Part shown: positions 1 through 11,482 of the stretch, piece by piece
Layout: each line of letters starts with the position of its first letter
Numbering within the stretch: position 1 is the stretch's first letter
DNA from: Echiichthys vipera
Lineage: Eukaryota > Chordata > Actinopteri > Perciformes > Trachinidae
Direction: 5' to 3'
Assembly (NCBI GenBank): GCA_963691815.1
Contig: OY829667.1
Span: forward strand, 20,499,587 to 20,563,586
Length of the DNA stretch: 64,000 nucleotides
Made by a program: the position numbers and the translations under genes
The notes under the pieces: model-generated
The model's database searches: none
What the model saw: the letters and a program-made list of their open reading frames with translations, nothing else
Told to the model about the DNA's origin: nothing

Positions 1-460
1 TTTGTCACAGCTGTAGCTCGTCTTTACCACTGAGCGAGCACTCTGCTGCATATCCAAGTGGAAATGAGTGTGTGTAAATGTGAGAAATGATTGGGGCGAG
101 TACAGAAACTGAGGTTGGCAACATGCCTGGACTAGCTAAACTACAGTTCTAATAGTCATCTCATTAGCAAAGAGCAGTGTACAAAACATTCAGGTTGCAG
201 CTTCTCTTTTAAGCCGAATCTGACATCTTTTTCACCGGTTACCTCATGTCTTGACCGCATATGTCATGTCAGCTTTTTGCTCACGGGCCAAGTGACAGCG
301 TAAATGTATAGTGTAGGTTACAGTTTGCCCAAGAACTTACACTGTCTTGCTTCCTAGCTGCTGGGAAAAAGTGAAGGAGAGTCTGTGCTGGGGGGTTGTC
401 AAAAAATCGATACTCAGAAAATAAACATTTAAAAATTAGTTTTGGATTAAATACTAATTT
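1..460. other. Unique non-coding flank
   Basis: No coding frame, structural RNA or clear repeat was seen here. The sequence is mixed-composition, becoming AT-rich just before the inverted-repeat element that begins near 461. Confidence 0.5.
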
Positions 461-1980
461 ACGGAAGCCCTAAAAGGGTCATACATTACATACATTTTTT
501 TCCTCCGTTACCTCGTTATAACAAGAAAATTTTCCATGTTTTCTTTTGATAACGAGATCATTTTGATCCGTTTTCTCGTGATAACGACATCATTTTGATC
601 TGTTTTCTTGTGATAACAAGATCATTTTGATCCGTTTTCTCGTGAAAACGAGATAATTTTGATCTGTTTTCTCGTGATAATGAGATCATTCTGATCCGTT
701 TTCTCGTGATAATGAGATAATTTTGATCCGTTTTCTTGTGATAATGAGATCATTTTGATCCGTTTTCTTGTGATAATGAGATCATTTTGATCCGTTTTCT
801 CATGATAATGAGATCATTTTGATCTGTTTTCTCGTGATAATGAGATCATTTTGATCCGTTCTCTCGTGATAATGAGATAATTTTGATCCATTTTCTCGTG
901 ATAATGAGATCATTTTGATCTGTTTTCTCGTGATAACGAGATCATTTTGATCCGTTCTCTCGTGATAATGAGATCATTTTGATCCGTTTTCTCGTGATAA
1001 TGAGATAATTTTGTTCTGTTTTCTCGTGATAACGAGATCATTTTGATCCGTTCTCTCGTGATAATGAGTTCATTTTGATCTGTTTTCTCGTGATAACGAG
1101 ATCATTTTGATCTGTTTTCCGGTGATAATGAGATAATTTTGATCTGTTTTCTCGTGATAACGAGATCATTTTGATCCATTTTCTCGTGATAATGAGATCA
1201 TTTTGATCTGTTTTCTCGTGATAATGAGATCATTCTGATCCGTTTTCTCGTGATAATGAGATCATTTTGATCCGTTTTCTCGTGATAACGAGATAATTTT
1301 GATTCGTTTTCTCGTGATAACGAGATCATTTTGATCCGTTTTCTCGCGATAATGAGATCATTTTGATCCGTTTTCTCGTGATAATGAGATTATTTTGATC
1401 TGTTTTCTCGTGATAACGAGATCATTCATTTGAGATGTGGAGAATCAGTGTATGAATGTCAGAGGAGCAGGAGAATATGGAACACCATCACAGATCTCTT
1501 CAGTCAAGTCCTAACTTTATGCCTTTTTATCACAGTTCACATTAGTGAGCGTCATTTAAGAAGACAGTAAACAAGACTTCAGCGTTATCAGAGGAGTGAG
1601 GGAGCCTGATGTCCTCATTAACTACAGTTTTCTGCTTTTTTAAAAACTTTATTGTCAACAATATTATATTACAACGACATAAATACCAGTACAGGGAGGA
1701 GTTTGACAACGTGCACATAAATATGCAGAGTAAAGTTTAATTTCATAACAGTAAATAACCAACTGAAATCATCAGTGTTGTCTATAGTGTTCTTCAAGAT
1801 ATGAGACGTCTTTTATGAGGCGTGACATGTCAGGTGTGATGGAGATCTCAGGACTATCCCGCTTCATTATCTATCAAATGAATGACCTTGTTTTCTCAGG
1901 AAAACAGGAAAAGTATCTTGTTATCACGGGAAAACAGAGGAAATCAAATGTATGTTATGCATGACCCTTTAGGGCTTCAG
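461..1980. mobile_element. DNA element with long TIRs enclosing a minisatellite
   Basis: The left end (461 onward) reads GGAAGCCCTAAAAGGGTCAT. The reverse complement of the right end (1980 backward) reads CTGAAGCCCTAAAGGGTCAT. The match continues inward through CATAC, a T-rich stretch and TCCTC to about 45 bp, and a weaker match to GATAACAAGA extends it to about 80 bp. The flanks TACTAATTT (452-460) and TACTATTTT (1981-1989) look like a 9-bp target duplication with one mismatch. No transposase frame is present, so the element is non-autonomous. An 8-9 bp duplication suits hAT or Mutator-like elements; the superfamily is undetermined. The interior is the 32-bp tandem array (546-1427) followed by about 440 bp of unique sequence. 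Confidence 0.7.
546..1427. repeat. 32-bp minisatellite array, about 27 units
   Basis: The period is 32 bp, measured from GATAAC at 548 to GATAAC at 580 and holding along the array. Each unit contains two short inverted repeats: CTCGT-GATA-ACGAG and GATCA-TTT-TGATC. Units differ mainly by C/T at GATAAC/GATAAT, by GATCATT/GATAATT, and by TCCG/TCTG. The array lies inside an inverted-repeat element, and a diverged motif of the unit occurs in both TIRs (about 513-527 and 1909-1928), so it probably arose by amplification of the inner TIR. Confidence 0.95.
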
Positions 1981-1989
1981 TACTATTTT

Positions 1990-4888
1990 GCAAAAGCATC
2001 AACACATCTGCCTTCAACAGTGCCATCTCCGCCCCCCTCCAGCTGATGCGTAACAGCACCCAGCAGCTCTGCAGACAAAACAAGACAGAAGCTAAAGTGT
2101 CTCAGCACATAAACGCTGGTTCATCACGTCAACAACACTGAGCTGACTGAACACAGCTAGAGAAAACGAAGCAGTTTGAAAGCCTAATCAAACAACACAC
2201 ATGAGCAGATCTGGTGATTGACCAACAACTTGTGTCAGTTCAGATTTGGTGTAAAACTGTGTGAAATCAGGGCCGCTTCCCAACAAGGTCCCAGGCTGCG
2301 TTTTGTTGCTTGTCCGCCCCTGGGGCCGCTGAGGCAGGTTATATTAGGTGTGACTGATTAACACAGCTTCTGTGAGTAACTTATGAACAGAACAAAATAA
2401 AACATACCTGTTGTCTGATTTGTGTGCCCTCTGCAGTCAGTGTCTGTCCCCTGCCTTACTGTAGATCTGTTTTGAGGGAAAAACATCCACTGTGTAACAC
2501 GACTGTGTGTCTCACTCTCAGAGTTAATCTTTCACTGATGTCATATCAATAACTTAGGCTTCTAAACGTAGTATCCTTAAACCACCAGGATCTTCAGTAG
2601 TTGGACTAGGTTTAGAATTAATAAGTATTAATATTCATAAGTCAAAATTAATATTTAAGTAAATATTAATATCATATTGGACTTGGCATCAGCAGACATC
2701 CAACATTAAATGACCTGATCAGGACATCGGAGCTGTGATTTTAGGTATTTTAGAACTAAAAGTCAAAGCATGGCATTCAAAGAACTAAAGCTATTTGCCT
2801 TGCCTTTGAGCTGAATGACTACCATAGTGTTTTGTACGTTGCCTTTTCCTAACATCAGAGCCAGGAGATATTCAAAGGATTAATAAAGGATTTGATTCTG
2901 AGCTTAAAAAATAGGAGTATTTCTCTCATGTGGAACTGGATTATGTACAATATTTAATCAACAACTTCAATAAATAGTATCTGTCTCTGATCCTCACATT
3001 CTTTACATAGAGAAAATGTACCTGTGGACATTATCCTCATGTTCCTGACGCCCCCACAATATCTACATGGTTCACTTTGCCATTAGTGTCGTGCAGAGTG
3101 AAGATCATCTCCATGTTTCTGTGAGTGGCTCCTCATTACCTGCTGTGGGTCGGTTAATTGGCTCCAATGCAGAAGCTGGAGATGGGAAGGTACATTGTTC
3201 CAGGGAGGGGCAATTTAGACATACAATACACATGCTATTACTGCTGTCAGGTTGATAGCCATGTCCCTGGGTGATTATTGATCGTCTTATTGACTTGGGG
3301 AAAGAAAACTCATTTCCAATGTGCCATGTTTTTTGCCCTTTAAAAACCTTCTGTGTCATTCATTCGGTAAGCATGGAGAGGGAGATCATTACAAAAGCTT
3401 GTCTTCTCCCATGCTTGGCCAACTGTGTGTTCTTTTGTGTGTGTGTTTGATTCAGGGGGCTTGATAAACCGCACACAGGTCTTTATAAGTCCATTACACT
3501 GTTCTTTCAGATGATATCAGCTAAATGTTCCCCAGAGTTGAAATGAAAGTTCTAAAACCCTTTTGTCTGTTCTGTTCATTGTGTTCCGTTAAAATAAAAT
3601 GCTCTCTGTGATAGAATGTATAGCTGGCCCGGGCTGACGTGTATGAATCACTCTCTTTTAAATCCACCGTCCTGAGAAGTGGTTTTGTCAATTTGAAGTG
3701 GGTCATGATTCATCTGAGCTAATCTAGTCATCCTGTTGAGATCTTTGCTCAGTGAAAAAGGGAACCATTATTCCACAGAACTGCATTGGTGCAATGACAC
3801 AAATCAAGCCACTAAGACATTGGTTGAAATAAACCTAAGAAAAATAATAGTTTTCCAATGATTGTGGCATATTTATTTAGATCCTTTAATGATCTTTTAT
3901 GAAGATAGATTGTTGGTTATAGGCTTTTGTGTTGGTCTGAGAAAACAATGGTGAAAATTTGAATTTTTTCACTTCCAGCACCAGAGCTATTGACACAACA
4001 ACATGTATAAAGTAATGTGCACACAAAACGTCTGCATCTAAAAATCCCTGGATGATTGTCACTACTTCCGCTCCAGCTAACTTTAATAGGGATTAAATGA
4101 TTTAACCATGCCGCTCTTCTAGACGTTCTATATTTAATCGGACCTAATGGATCAAATTCTGATTGTGGAATGAGTCGTTTCCTGACTCAGGAGTAAGTGG
4201 GGACCAAAGCAGAGCTAAAACCAGCTGAATGTGTAAGCAACTGTTTGCTAACAACTTAAAGGGTGACGTTATGTTCAGGGCGTGTTCCCCCTACCCTCAA
4301 GTGGCTGAAAAACATCGTTATTGCATGTTTGAATTTGATTATGCTTTGTGATCAACTTTCATTTACATCAGAGGATTTATTTTCTTCTGTCTGTAATAAG
4401 ATACTATTTCTGTCTTATGGCCCGTCCACACAGGGACGCGTTTTCCTGTAACAGCACAACTTTAGTTTGGTTTCAGCAGCCGGTGTTATCTGAGCCTGAA
4501 AGCAGGATCTTTTGTAACCGGGTACCAGAATGGGAAGATTCAAAAATGCCCCCCTCCGTGGCCTTGTCGTCTGGATGTCCTCATACCTTTTTAAACGATG
4601 CAGTCATCCCCCCACTTCCAACCTCTGACCCTGCGACGTCACATAACAACAACGGTGCTGCTGCGTGAGAGGAGAGAGAGGGACCCAGAGACTGTTTACT
4701 GAACTGGACTCTGGGCCACATGCATGGGAATGATTTAGGCCAACCACAGATTAGCTCCTTATTCAGAGCATCAGGGAAAAGGGAGAAAAGTGCTCTCTAG
4801 TCTCTGTTTCTAAATGCAGTTCTAAGAAGGTGTGAAAAGTCTCTAAATGTGGTGGGAAAGTGGCACCTGTGAGTGCTTTGGGACGGGG
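1990..4888. other. Non-coding stretch, no gene recognised
   Basis: About 2.9 kb of ordinary non-coding sequence. Short open frames (for example around 3067-3255 and 4263-4668) show no recognisable protein motif. An AT-rich patch with repeated TTAATATT words lies at about 2618-2690. No RNA gene was seen. Confidence 0.5.
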
Positions 4889-4992
4889 AAGGGGCTCACA
4901 GCAGCACCCTCTGCTCTTTGAGGACACTAACTGCAGAGTGAAGGGGCTCACAGCAGCACCCTCTGCTCATTGAGGACACTAACTGCAGAGTG
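4889..4992. repeat. Recent 52-bp tandem duplication
   Basis: Bases 4889-4940 and 4941-4992 are the same 52-bp unit, starting AAGGGGCTCACAGCAGCACC and ending CTGCAGAGTG. They differ at one position (CTCTTTGA versus CTCATTGA). The near identity indicates a recent local duplication. Confidence 0.95.
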
Positions 4993-5874
4993 ATCGGTGC
5001 ATCAGATTCCAAAACAGCACAAAAGTCTCCACTAACACCAGAAACAGTGACACATTTCTGTCTGGGATGGAGGAGGATTTGGGAAGTCTCCAGATTTGGA
5101 GAGAAACTCTCCGGTGTTTGTATTCTCCACAGCGTCTCCCCATTTTTTCTTCTCTGTTGTTGGTGTATTTCTGTGGCAGTTACAGCGCTACATCCAGGCC
5201 TGGCATGTGCACTACAGCTTTTGGAGTCGGTTTACCTGGTTTCCTGTGGATGCAGATATTTCTTGAGCTGAGTTCGTGTGGATGGAAAAGTTTTAAGAAC
5301 AGCAGAGAAAAAAAAGATAGTTTTCGATCGAGTGGACTAGGGGCGGGGTAGCCATCGAGACAATAGGGAGAATTCCCGGTCGGCCAGGGGCCAATAAGCT
5401 CAAATGAACCGGCTGGCACCAGCTGGGTGATGTTCATGACCGGTCCATTGAGTTAAAACTCCTCAGAAATCTCTACAAATCGTAGATACTGAGTCCAGCC
5501 ACTATATATAAGACTTGTTGTGTCTCTACATCTCACTCTTGGTTGCTACAGTGTCACACTCACTCTCATTAATCCAGTCTTGATCTAATTATTTTTGTTC
5601 AGACGTTACATTACTTTCATGACCACAAATATAAAATGACCAACGGTTGAATTTGTTTTTTGTTCATTAATTAATGTAGAATTGTCGGAGCACAGCCTCA
5701 TGGGAAATGGGAAATGCGTATCGCTCTAATGATCGCTCCGTGTTTATCCAATGAACGAACGGGGATGAATGAGCAGCTGTCAGACAGAGAGAAAGGGCCA
5801 TGGTTGAAGTAGTGGATTTTCTTACAGTGGAAAAGGAATCAGATTTGCGTGCTTGATTTGCTCAGTTACACCTG
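4993..5874. other. Non-coding stretch upstream of the candidate exon
   Basis: No confident feature. Short open frames at 4990-5351 lack recognisable motifs. From about 5690 the sequence may be the 5' leader of the transposon-derived unit that starts at 5875, but no element end was located. Confidence 0.4.
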
Positions 5875-6016
5875 ATGGAGGGAAACAAGAGAAAGGAGAA
5901 AGGAGGGGCTGAAAAGGCCAGAATACAGAAAAAGCAGATGCTGGAGGAGAGTGCATCAAAATGGTCAAAAATCACGGCTTTATTCAGAAACAACCAGGCG
6001 TCAACTAGTGATGCAG
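5875..6016 (+). CDS. Candidate first exon, ZMYM1-like/hAT-derived protein
   Basis: An ATG at 5875 opens a basic, lysine-rich N-terminus (MEGNKRKEKGGAEKARIQKK, then about 27 residues including SKWSKITALF). Its pattern, K/R-rich, then GGAEK, then an alpha-helical KKQ stretch, then a K-x2-LF motif, resembles the N-terminus of fish hAT-derived proteins annotated as 'zinc finger MYM-type 1-like'. The coding run reaches a good splice donor (GCAG|GTGAGT, donor at 6017). The putative TTF/MYM zinc finger and hAT catalytic domains are not found downstream in this window, so this is at best a fragment. Seen: the frame and the donor. Inferred: the family assignment. Confidence 0.45.
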
Positions 6017-6106
6017 GTGAGTTGACAGGGAAACGGTTAGCTCAAGCTTTGACATTGTTGAGAATTAGCAAAACATTTGAGCTGAGTTCTTCATAGTTCC
6101 TCCTAG

Positions 6107-6333
6107 GTGGGGCGGTGTCGTCATTTAACTTGTGTCAGAATAACAGTCTCAGTCAGTACAGATCAGTAGGCTCTGATGGGTTGGGCCAGTTGTGCAGTCA
6201 GAATTGTCCCGGTGGATTTTTGTGCCCCACTCCGCGGCTGGTGTATCCCAAGACATTGGTTATCCTGATTGTTTCCCCGACATCGCAGTGTGCTCCTGTG
6301 ATAAATTATGAAGAGAACGGACAATATGATTAA
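6107..6333 (+). CDS. Possible second exon of the 5875 unit
   Basis: A pyrimidine-rich acceptor (TTCCTCCTAG) ends at 6106, giving a 90-bp intron from the donor at 6017. Joining in phase keeps an open frame to the TGA-less end and stop at 6331-6333. The encoded sequence is serine- and cysteine-rich and has no recognised domain. Near 6247 an alternative frame reads QDIGYPDCFPDIA, which could mark a frameshift in a decayed gene. It could equally be chance open sequence; transcript data would decide. Confidence 0.25.
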
Positions 6334-7430
6334 TCAGTTAATCACCTACGGTACTCATCTGCTTATTTTGTTTTCATTGTAGTTAGATGATGGTCTAAAC
6401 ATCTGCCTCACTCCTGAAATATGGGGCCTTTGCTGTGTCATGTCACACCACTCTCTTGTTATAGACATCATTAATTTCTTCTGATATTAGTGGAGGTGTT
6501 CTTGACTGTAGGGGGAAATATCCACAAAGTTAACATGTGATGCCATGTTTACCACTACAGTGCACCTAGGTCATATTGCACTTTCATTGTAAAGGCTGTT
6601 TGCTTTTTTCCTTCAACACAACACAACACAGCACAATAAGTTGACCCTGTCTATTACTGCTCTGTGTAACTTCTCACCTGTAAGCATCTTTGCTGATCTG
6701 CCTCTCAAGTAATGTGACAGTCTATGTACACACTCCTGCATCCTACTCATGTCCCTCCTATTCTGTGTGCTGCAGGGCTGCGGGGAGGAAGGACAGTGAC
6801 GGCGCAGTGGCTGTCTCAAAGCCGAAGCAAGAGGGAGGCTGGAACCTTGACACAGGTCAGACAACTCAATTACCCTTTCACTGATCTTTGTTCCCTGAAC
6901 CTGGCCCTGCCTTACAAAAGAAACTAAACACTACAACTGACTTGCCTTTGGCTATTGCTTCAACTGTTTATGATTACACCGATATAGCTGTCTGATAACT
7001 AGAGTAAAAGTCTAAAGCCTGCTTGTGGCCCCAAGAGCTGGCAGTGGTTAAAACATCTAACACGATTAAAGGGTTGTAGAAAGCCAGCAACACGGTCATT
7101 TTTCCTATTGTTAGAGCCTCACTGGTGGTGGGACCTAAAATGTAGAGTTGTGGAAAGGCCTGGGGATGGGGCCATAACAATCAAAAGGATTTATCCATAC
7201 TCTGAAGTGTGCCTAAACATGTGCTCAGATTAAACACACAAGTGTACTTCCACCATCTCTTAGAACTTGGTCTTGGTATTTTACATGTTTGATCATCACA
7301 CACAACGTGGTTCTGTTCTTGTATCCTGAAGGGACGCCTGCTTCTGTGGTGTGATTTTTGATATGGAAGCTTTTTACCGCCCTCATTTTCAGCCCACAGA
7401 CCACCTCATCATCCACAACCTCTTCAGTGG
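6334..7430. other. Non-coding stretch
   Basis: No confident gene. A segment at about 6777-6855 is flanked by a plausible acceptor (TGTGCTGCAG) and donor (CACAG|GTCAGA), but its translation was not recognised and the case is too weak to call an exon. Confidence 0.4.
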
Positions 7431-7467
7431 TTCACACACACACATACACACAAACACACACACGCAC

Positions 7468-7561
<94 letters not shown>

Positions 7562-7582
7562 TTCTGTACATACACACACAGG
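7431..7582. repeat. (CA)n microsatellite
   Basis: A long CA dinucleotide tract, interrupted by ATA, AA and CG variants at its 5' end and pure for about 80 bp. Overlapping open frames here translate to HT or CV repeats and are not genes. Confidence 0.98.
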
Positions 7583-8047
7583 TGGGAGGATAAAGACATT
7601 AAAGACTATGTGCCCTTTAGAAAAATGATGAGGAGGAAAGGAGTTCCAATGTTGCACCAGTCGTCAAAAGAACAGACAGATTTAACTTAGCACAGCATAT
7701 TCCAACAAGATTAGCAACCAGACATTTACAATACAAGGCTTAGTTTGTAAAAACTGACCTTAAAATAATATTCTGTATTGTGTGTGGCGCTTACTTCAGT
7801 TCAGTCAATACAAAACCTCAGCGGTTTCAAAGACCTACAAGGTATGAAACAAATGCTGAAACACAATGTGCACAATGGGCTTGGTCAAAAGGATAATGTT
7901 CTACAATGAGACAAGTTCAGTTTCTCACTGTTGCCTTACACAGCACCTAGTGAATCTTAAATGCGCATCTGTTAAACTACTACTACTTTAAGTATCCATG
8001 AAATATCCTAGAATTTGGGAAATCTACAGAAAAAAAACGCTACCATA
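7583..8047. other. Non-coding stretch
   Basis: Unique-looking AT-rich sequence between two tandem arrays; nothing recognised. Confidence 0.4.
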
Positions 8048-8201
8048 CCTACTGGCTAACACTATCATTCCTACTAGCTACCACTAACGTACGTACTTGC
8101 TGGCACAATCATACCTACTAGCTAGCATTAGCATACATACTGGCAAGCATTACCATACTTGCCTGCTAGCATTACTGTACCTATTTGCTAGCATAACCGT
8201 A
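8048..8201. repeat. Degenerate 22-bp minisatellite, 7 units
   Basis: Seven consecutive 22-bp units of the form CCTACTRGCTAGCATTAYCA plus two bases (for example starting at 8048, 8070, 8092, 8114). All share the GCTAGC/GGCTAAC core. Units have diverged substantially, so the array is old. Confidence 0.8.
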
Positions 8202-8573
8202 GTTACATGTTAGTAGAGTATGTGTTGTAGCTAAATAATGTCTGTATTTTAGTTAAGGCATAACCACTAACCAGTAGAACCCAACCAATGCTGGATTTTT
8301 GAGGCCAGTTATTGATATCAATATTTAAGAATGTAATACATTTCATACATTAAAGTGGTTTTATAAATATTTTTGACAAAAAGTTGTCTTTTAATTGTAT
8401 ATTGAAGAACTGTAACCATAAACTGTCTGTGGCATACAATGGTATATGTGCCAATATAGACACAGCTACAATCAGGTAGTGATAGTTAGCTCTAAGCTAT
8501 TGACTCATGAATAATGGGGGATGGTGAAAGGTTTTGCGACATAAAAGTGAAATTCAGGCGTAAAATTATCCCA

Positions 8574-9953
8574 GGTTTTTTTTGGCAAACACACTCATCA
8601 AATAAGCCATCGAGACAATTTTTTCCGTGTAACAACTATTCACAGAGAAATCCCGGACAGTTGCTAACAGTTTAATGCGGCTAACACTGATTAGCTCGGG
8701 GCAGCACGGTGAACAAATGAAAATTGCTTTAACCACTAATCCTGCTCAAAATAACAGCAAACGTCAGCAGCAGAATGAGAAGAGTCCTTACACAGAAAAC
8801 GCAGCAATGGGCTCCTCCCTTTGGGATTGTCTTTAGTAATCCACTTGAATGGACTTTACTATGAGAGGAGCTGGTACAGGGGCCAGTAGGTAAGTTTTTA
8901 AAACACTCTTTAATAAACTCTGGGTTGACTAACTACGCTGTTGGTGCTTTGTTTTCTGTGTGTTTTTTTGAGCAGTATTAGTGGTTAAAAAAGACGTTTT
9001 ACAGCCTTCACTGTACTGCCCTGAGGTAATCAGTGTTAGCCGCATTCAGCTGTTAACAACTGTTAGCGACTCACCAGGATTTCTCCGTTAATAGTTGTTA
9101 CTAGGGGTGTCCCTGACTAAAAATGTTCATAGTCAAATCTGATTCGTCACATTTCGCATGTAGTCGACTAATAGTCGAATAAGTTTGTTTTTTTTGCTCA
9201 TGAAAAACCCTCTGATCCGGTGGCGAGCCATGGACATGAAGCAGACAGTGGCGGGTGCACGTGAGTCCAGCGCTGCGCGGTCACATGTGTCAGGCAGAGG
9301 GTTACCAAGAGATGTGATTTCTGATTTCTGATAGGAGCATCTTATTGAAAGTATTTGTTGTTCTAACATAAATGTGTTTTGATGTATCTGTCTTTGACAA
9401 CAGCTGACGGTATATTTAGAACTGTAGTTTGTCAGACTGTGTCAGACTCATAATAGACTATAATGAAAACAACAAATGGGCAAATATTCAAAGTAAATGA
9501 TGCTGATTATGAAACAGGAGCAGACTGTTGTGTTTCTGACGCCCAGATAGATTTAAAGCCCAGCCAGGATGCGCTCTGACGGTGCAGATCCTGGCTAGGA
9601 CAACTTAGTGTAAGAGGGGGAGGGGGTTATTCCTGCACACTTAGGAGACAGATTAAAAGCACATGTCACTTTTTTAGCAACAGTATTTATTAATAGGCTT
9701 ATATTTATACTCAAATAAGCCATTTATCATGGTTTATTGGGAGAAACCAAGCATCTATATGTCAAATCAGACATTCAGCACCCTCCCTTCAGCCAGAATG
9801 GAATAATCCATTGTTTCATAACCACATTTTGCAACGATTCGACTGTGAGATTCGCAGTCGAATCAGGCTCCTCGGCTATTCGGGGTCACCCCTAGTTGTT
9901 ACACAAAAAAACTGTCTCGATGGCCTATCTGATGAAAGTGCATCCTTAAAACC
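8574..9953. mobile_element. Fold-back/MITE-like element, split by a hAT insertion
   Basis: The left arm (about 8594-8704) and right arm (9016-9101 plus 9903-9934) are inverted repeats of each other. Matching blocks include CCATCGAGACA, GTGTAACAACTATT, GAGAAATCC, GCGGCTAACACTGATTA and GGGCAG. Arms are about 110 bp, and a weaker match may extend them to 8574 and 9953. The spacer (8705-9015) has no coding frame. The right arm is interrupted by the hAT element at 9102-9894; removing it and one target copy restores the match to the left arm. The superfamily was not determined. Confidence 0.75.
9102..9894. mobile_element. Non-autonomous hAT element, perfect 8-bp TSD
   Basis: The 8-bp sequence GTTGTTAC occurs immediately before (9094-9101) and after (9895-9902). 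The ends are inverted repeats: the left reads TAGGGGTGTCCCTGACTA and the reverse complement of the right reads TAGGGGTGACCCCGAATA. Subterminal copies of an AGTCGA/TCGACT motif occur at both ends (about 9161-9177 and 9839-9862). The 8-bp duplication and TAGGGGTG terminus are typical of hAT elements. At 793 bp with no transposase, it is a deletion derivative or MITE. Confidence 0.88.
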
Positions 9954-11080
9954 ATTGTTCAGAGACCACTCTGAAAAGCTTTTTCTCCCTAATTGTTGAA
10001 ACATCTCAGAAGCATTTTCAGCAGATGTGCAGATGAGTAACTGTGTGCGGGTTAGGGTGAGAGGGATTGACAACTTGTTTTGTCAGTGATATCTGTTATT
10101 GTTGACATGGAATTGGCGGGACTACAGCTAAACATTGGAACACGGCTCAGTGCCTCGCTGTACAGATGTCCCTGCTTGGCCTGGTGGTTGCCTTGGCAAG
10201 AGAGGAAAAGTTAGTGTGGGTGGCAAGAGGAAAAGAGAGACTGGGGCTTTAGGCATGACCACCCTCAGAGCAGCCGTCAGTCTTATCAAGGGCCTCTGCA
10301 CTTCAGACAGCAGGGCCTGGCTTTCATTCTCAATGGAATAATGACTGAGAGAATAACATAACTAGCAAAATAGTTGCTTGATTTTGGAATATTGAATAAA
10401 AGTTAATAGATCATTAATATTTACCACAAAGATCAAGTTAAATCCTCCATTGCCAAAGGAGGGGCTAGGGAGTGCTGTATTGTTTGAAAATCTAAGTAAT
10501 ACCTGCATGTAGTGAAAACTGAAGGTTATTTAATTTAACATTTACCACGTTAAATGTCGGAGAGTCAAGAACTTGGACTTATGAGATATTTTAAAACAGG
10601 CACAAAAACGGGTACCTGTCACCTATCACTAACTACATAAGATATAACATAATAATGATTCATTGCTATCTCTACCCATCTATGTGGTCGTTTTTTAAGC
10701 TTACGTTCAAATTCAAGTGTGTCTAACCTGAAAAAAAAAATCAACTTTACCAAGAAAAAAAAAGCAGCAAATCTTTGGCATTTCTTCTTGAACCGTAACT
10801 GAAATGAATGTATTATTTAAATAGTAATCAGCTTAGGGATTCATCATTCATTGTTTCCAACTCTAAACCAACATCTCAAACGCCTTTAAATGCAGCCTCA
10901 GGTCCACAGGTCACAAGCATGACTCATTTAATGTAAAAAATGATGTCACTGAATGTGTGGTATATTTACACACAAAAAAAAAAACGTGCCATGCATGGTA
11001 AATTCACACAGAAAGAACAGTGAAATGACTGGAGTTATGGGTTGAGGCATAAACCCAAAAGCTTCTAAGTGTAGCAGCAC
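9954..11080. other. Non-coding stretch
   Basis: No gene recognised. AT-rich, with short A-runs at 10731-10740 and 10974-10984. Open frames near 9876-10341 have no family resemblance. Confidence 0.4.
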
Positions 11081-11430
11081 ATCAGGCCTTTGGCACCTCA
11101 TCCTCATCTTCCTGTTGATGATTCACTGACAGGCTCAGGCCAGCTTCCCTGACGGGCACCATGTAATTGACGGTGATCACTGGAGGCGCCTGACTGCCTC
11201 TTGTGCATCTTAATGCTTAGGATAATAGGAACATGGAGCCCTGCTAAGAAACATAACCCATGCATTAATCTGCAGACCAGAGTCCTGGCGCTAATTGGCA
11301 TGCTAACGAGTGGATATTGATGCCCGACTGGCCGTTGTCAGCATTAGAACGGGCTTAGCATCCGTACAGGAGTGATCAGCAGGATTAGAAAGCAATGAGA
11401 ACGCCTGATTGAGGATTGACAATACTAGGA
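11081..11430. promoter_or_regulatory. Candidate conserved non-coding block
   Basis: About 350 bp of balanced-composition, non-repetitive sequence rich in homeodomain-type core words: TAATTG (11164), CATTAATC (11262), GCTAATTGGC (11290), GGATTAGA (11382) and TGATTGAGGATTG. It stands out from the surrounding AT-rich repeat-laden DNA. The call is inferred from composition and motif density only; conservation cannot be tested here. Confidence 0.25.

Positions 11431-11433
<3 letters not shown>

Positions 11434-11480
<47 letters not shown>
11434..11480. repeat. (GT)n microsatellite
   Basis: An uninterrupted GT run of about 46 bp. Confidence 0.97.

Positions 11481-11482
<2 letters not shown>

Noticed and set aside
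546..1427. Regular 32-bp repeat considered as a CRISPR array
   Set aside because: Units are head-to-tail with no unique spacers, the surroundings are vertebrate DNA, and the array lies inside a TIR element.
6777..6855. Possible host exon between CTGCAG and GTCAGA
   Set aside because: Good-looking splice signals, but the translation is unrecognised and no partner exon was found; not strong enough to annotate.
7351..7690. HT/CV-repeat open frames over the CA tract as proteins
   Set aside because: Pure dinucleotide translation; the same holds at 48267-48676, 53258-53644 and 55650-56060.
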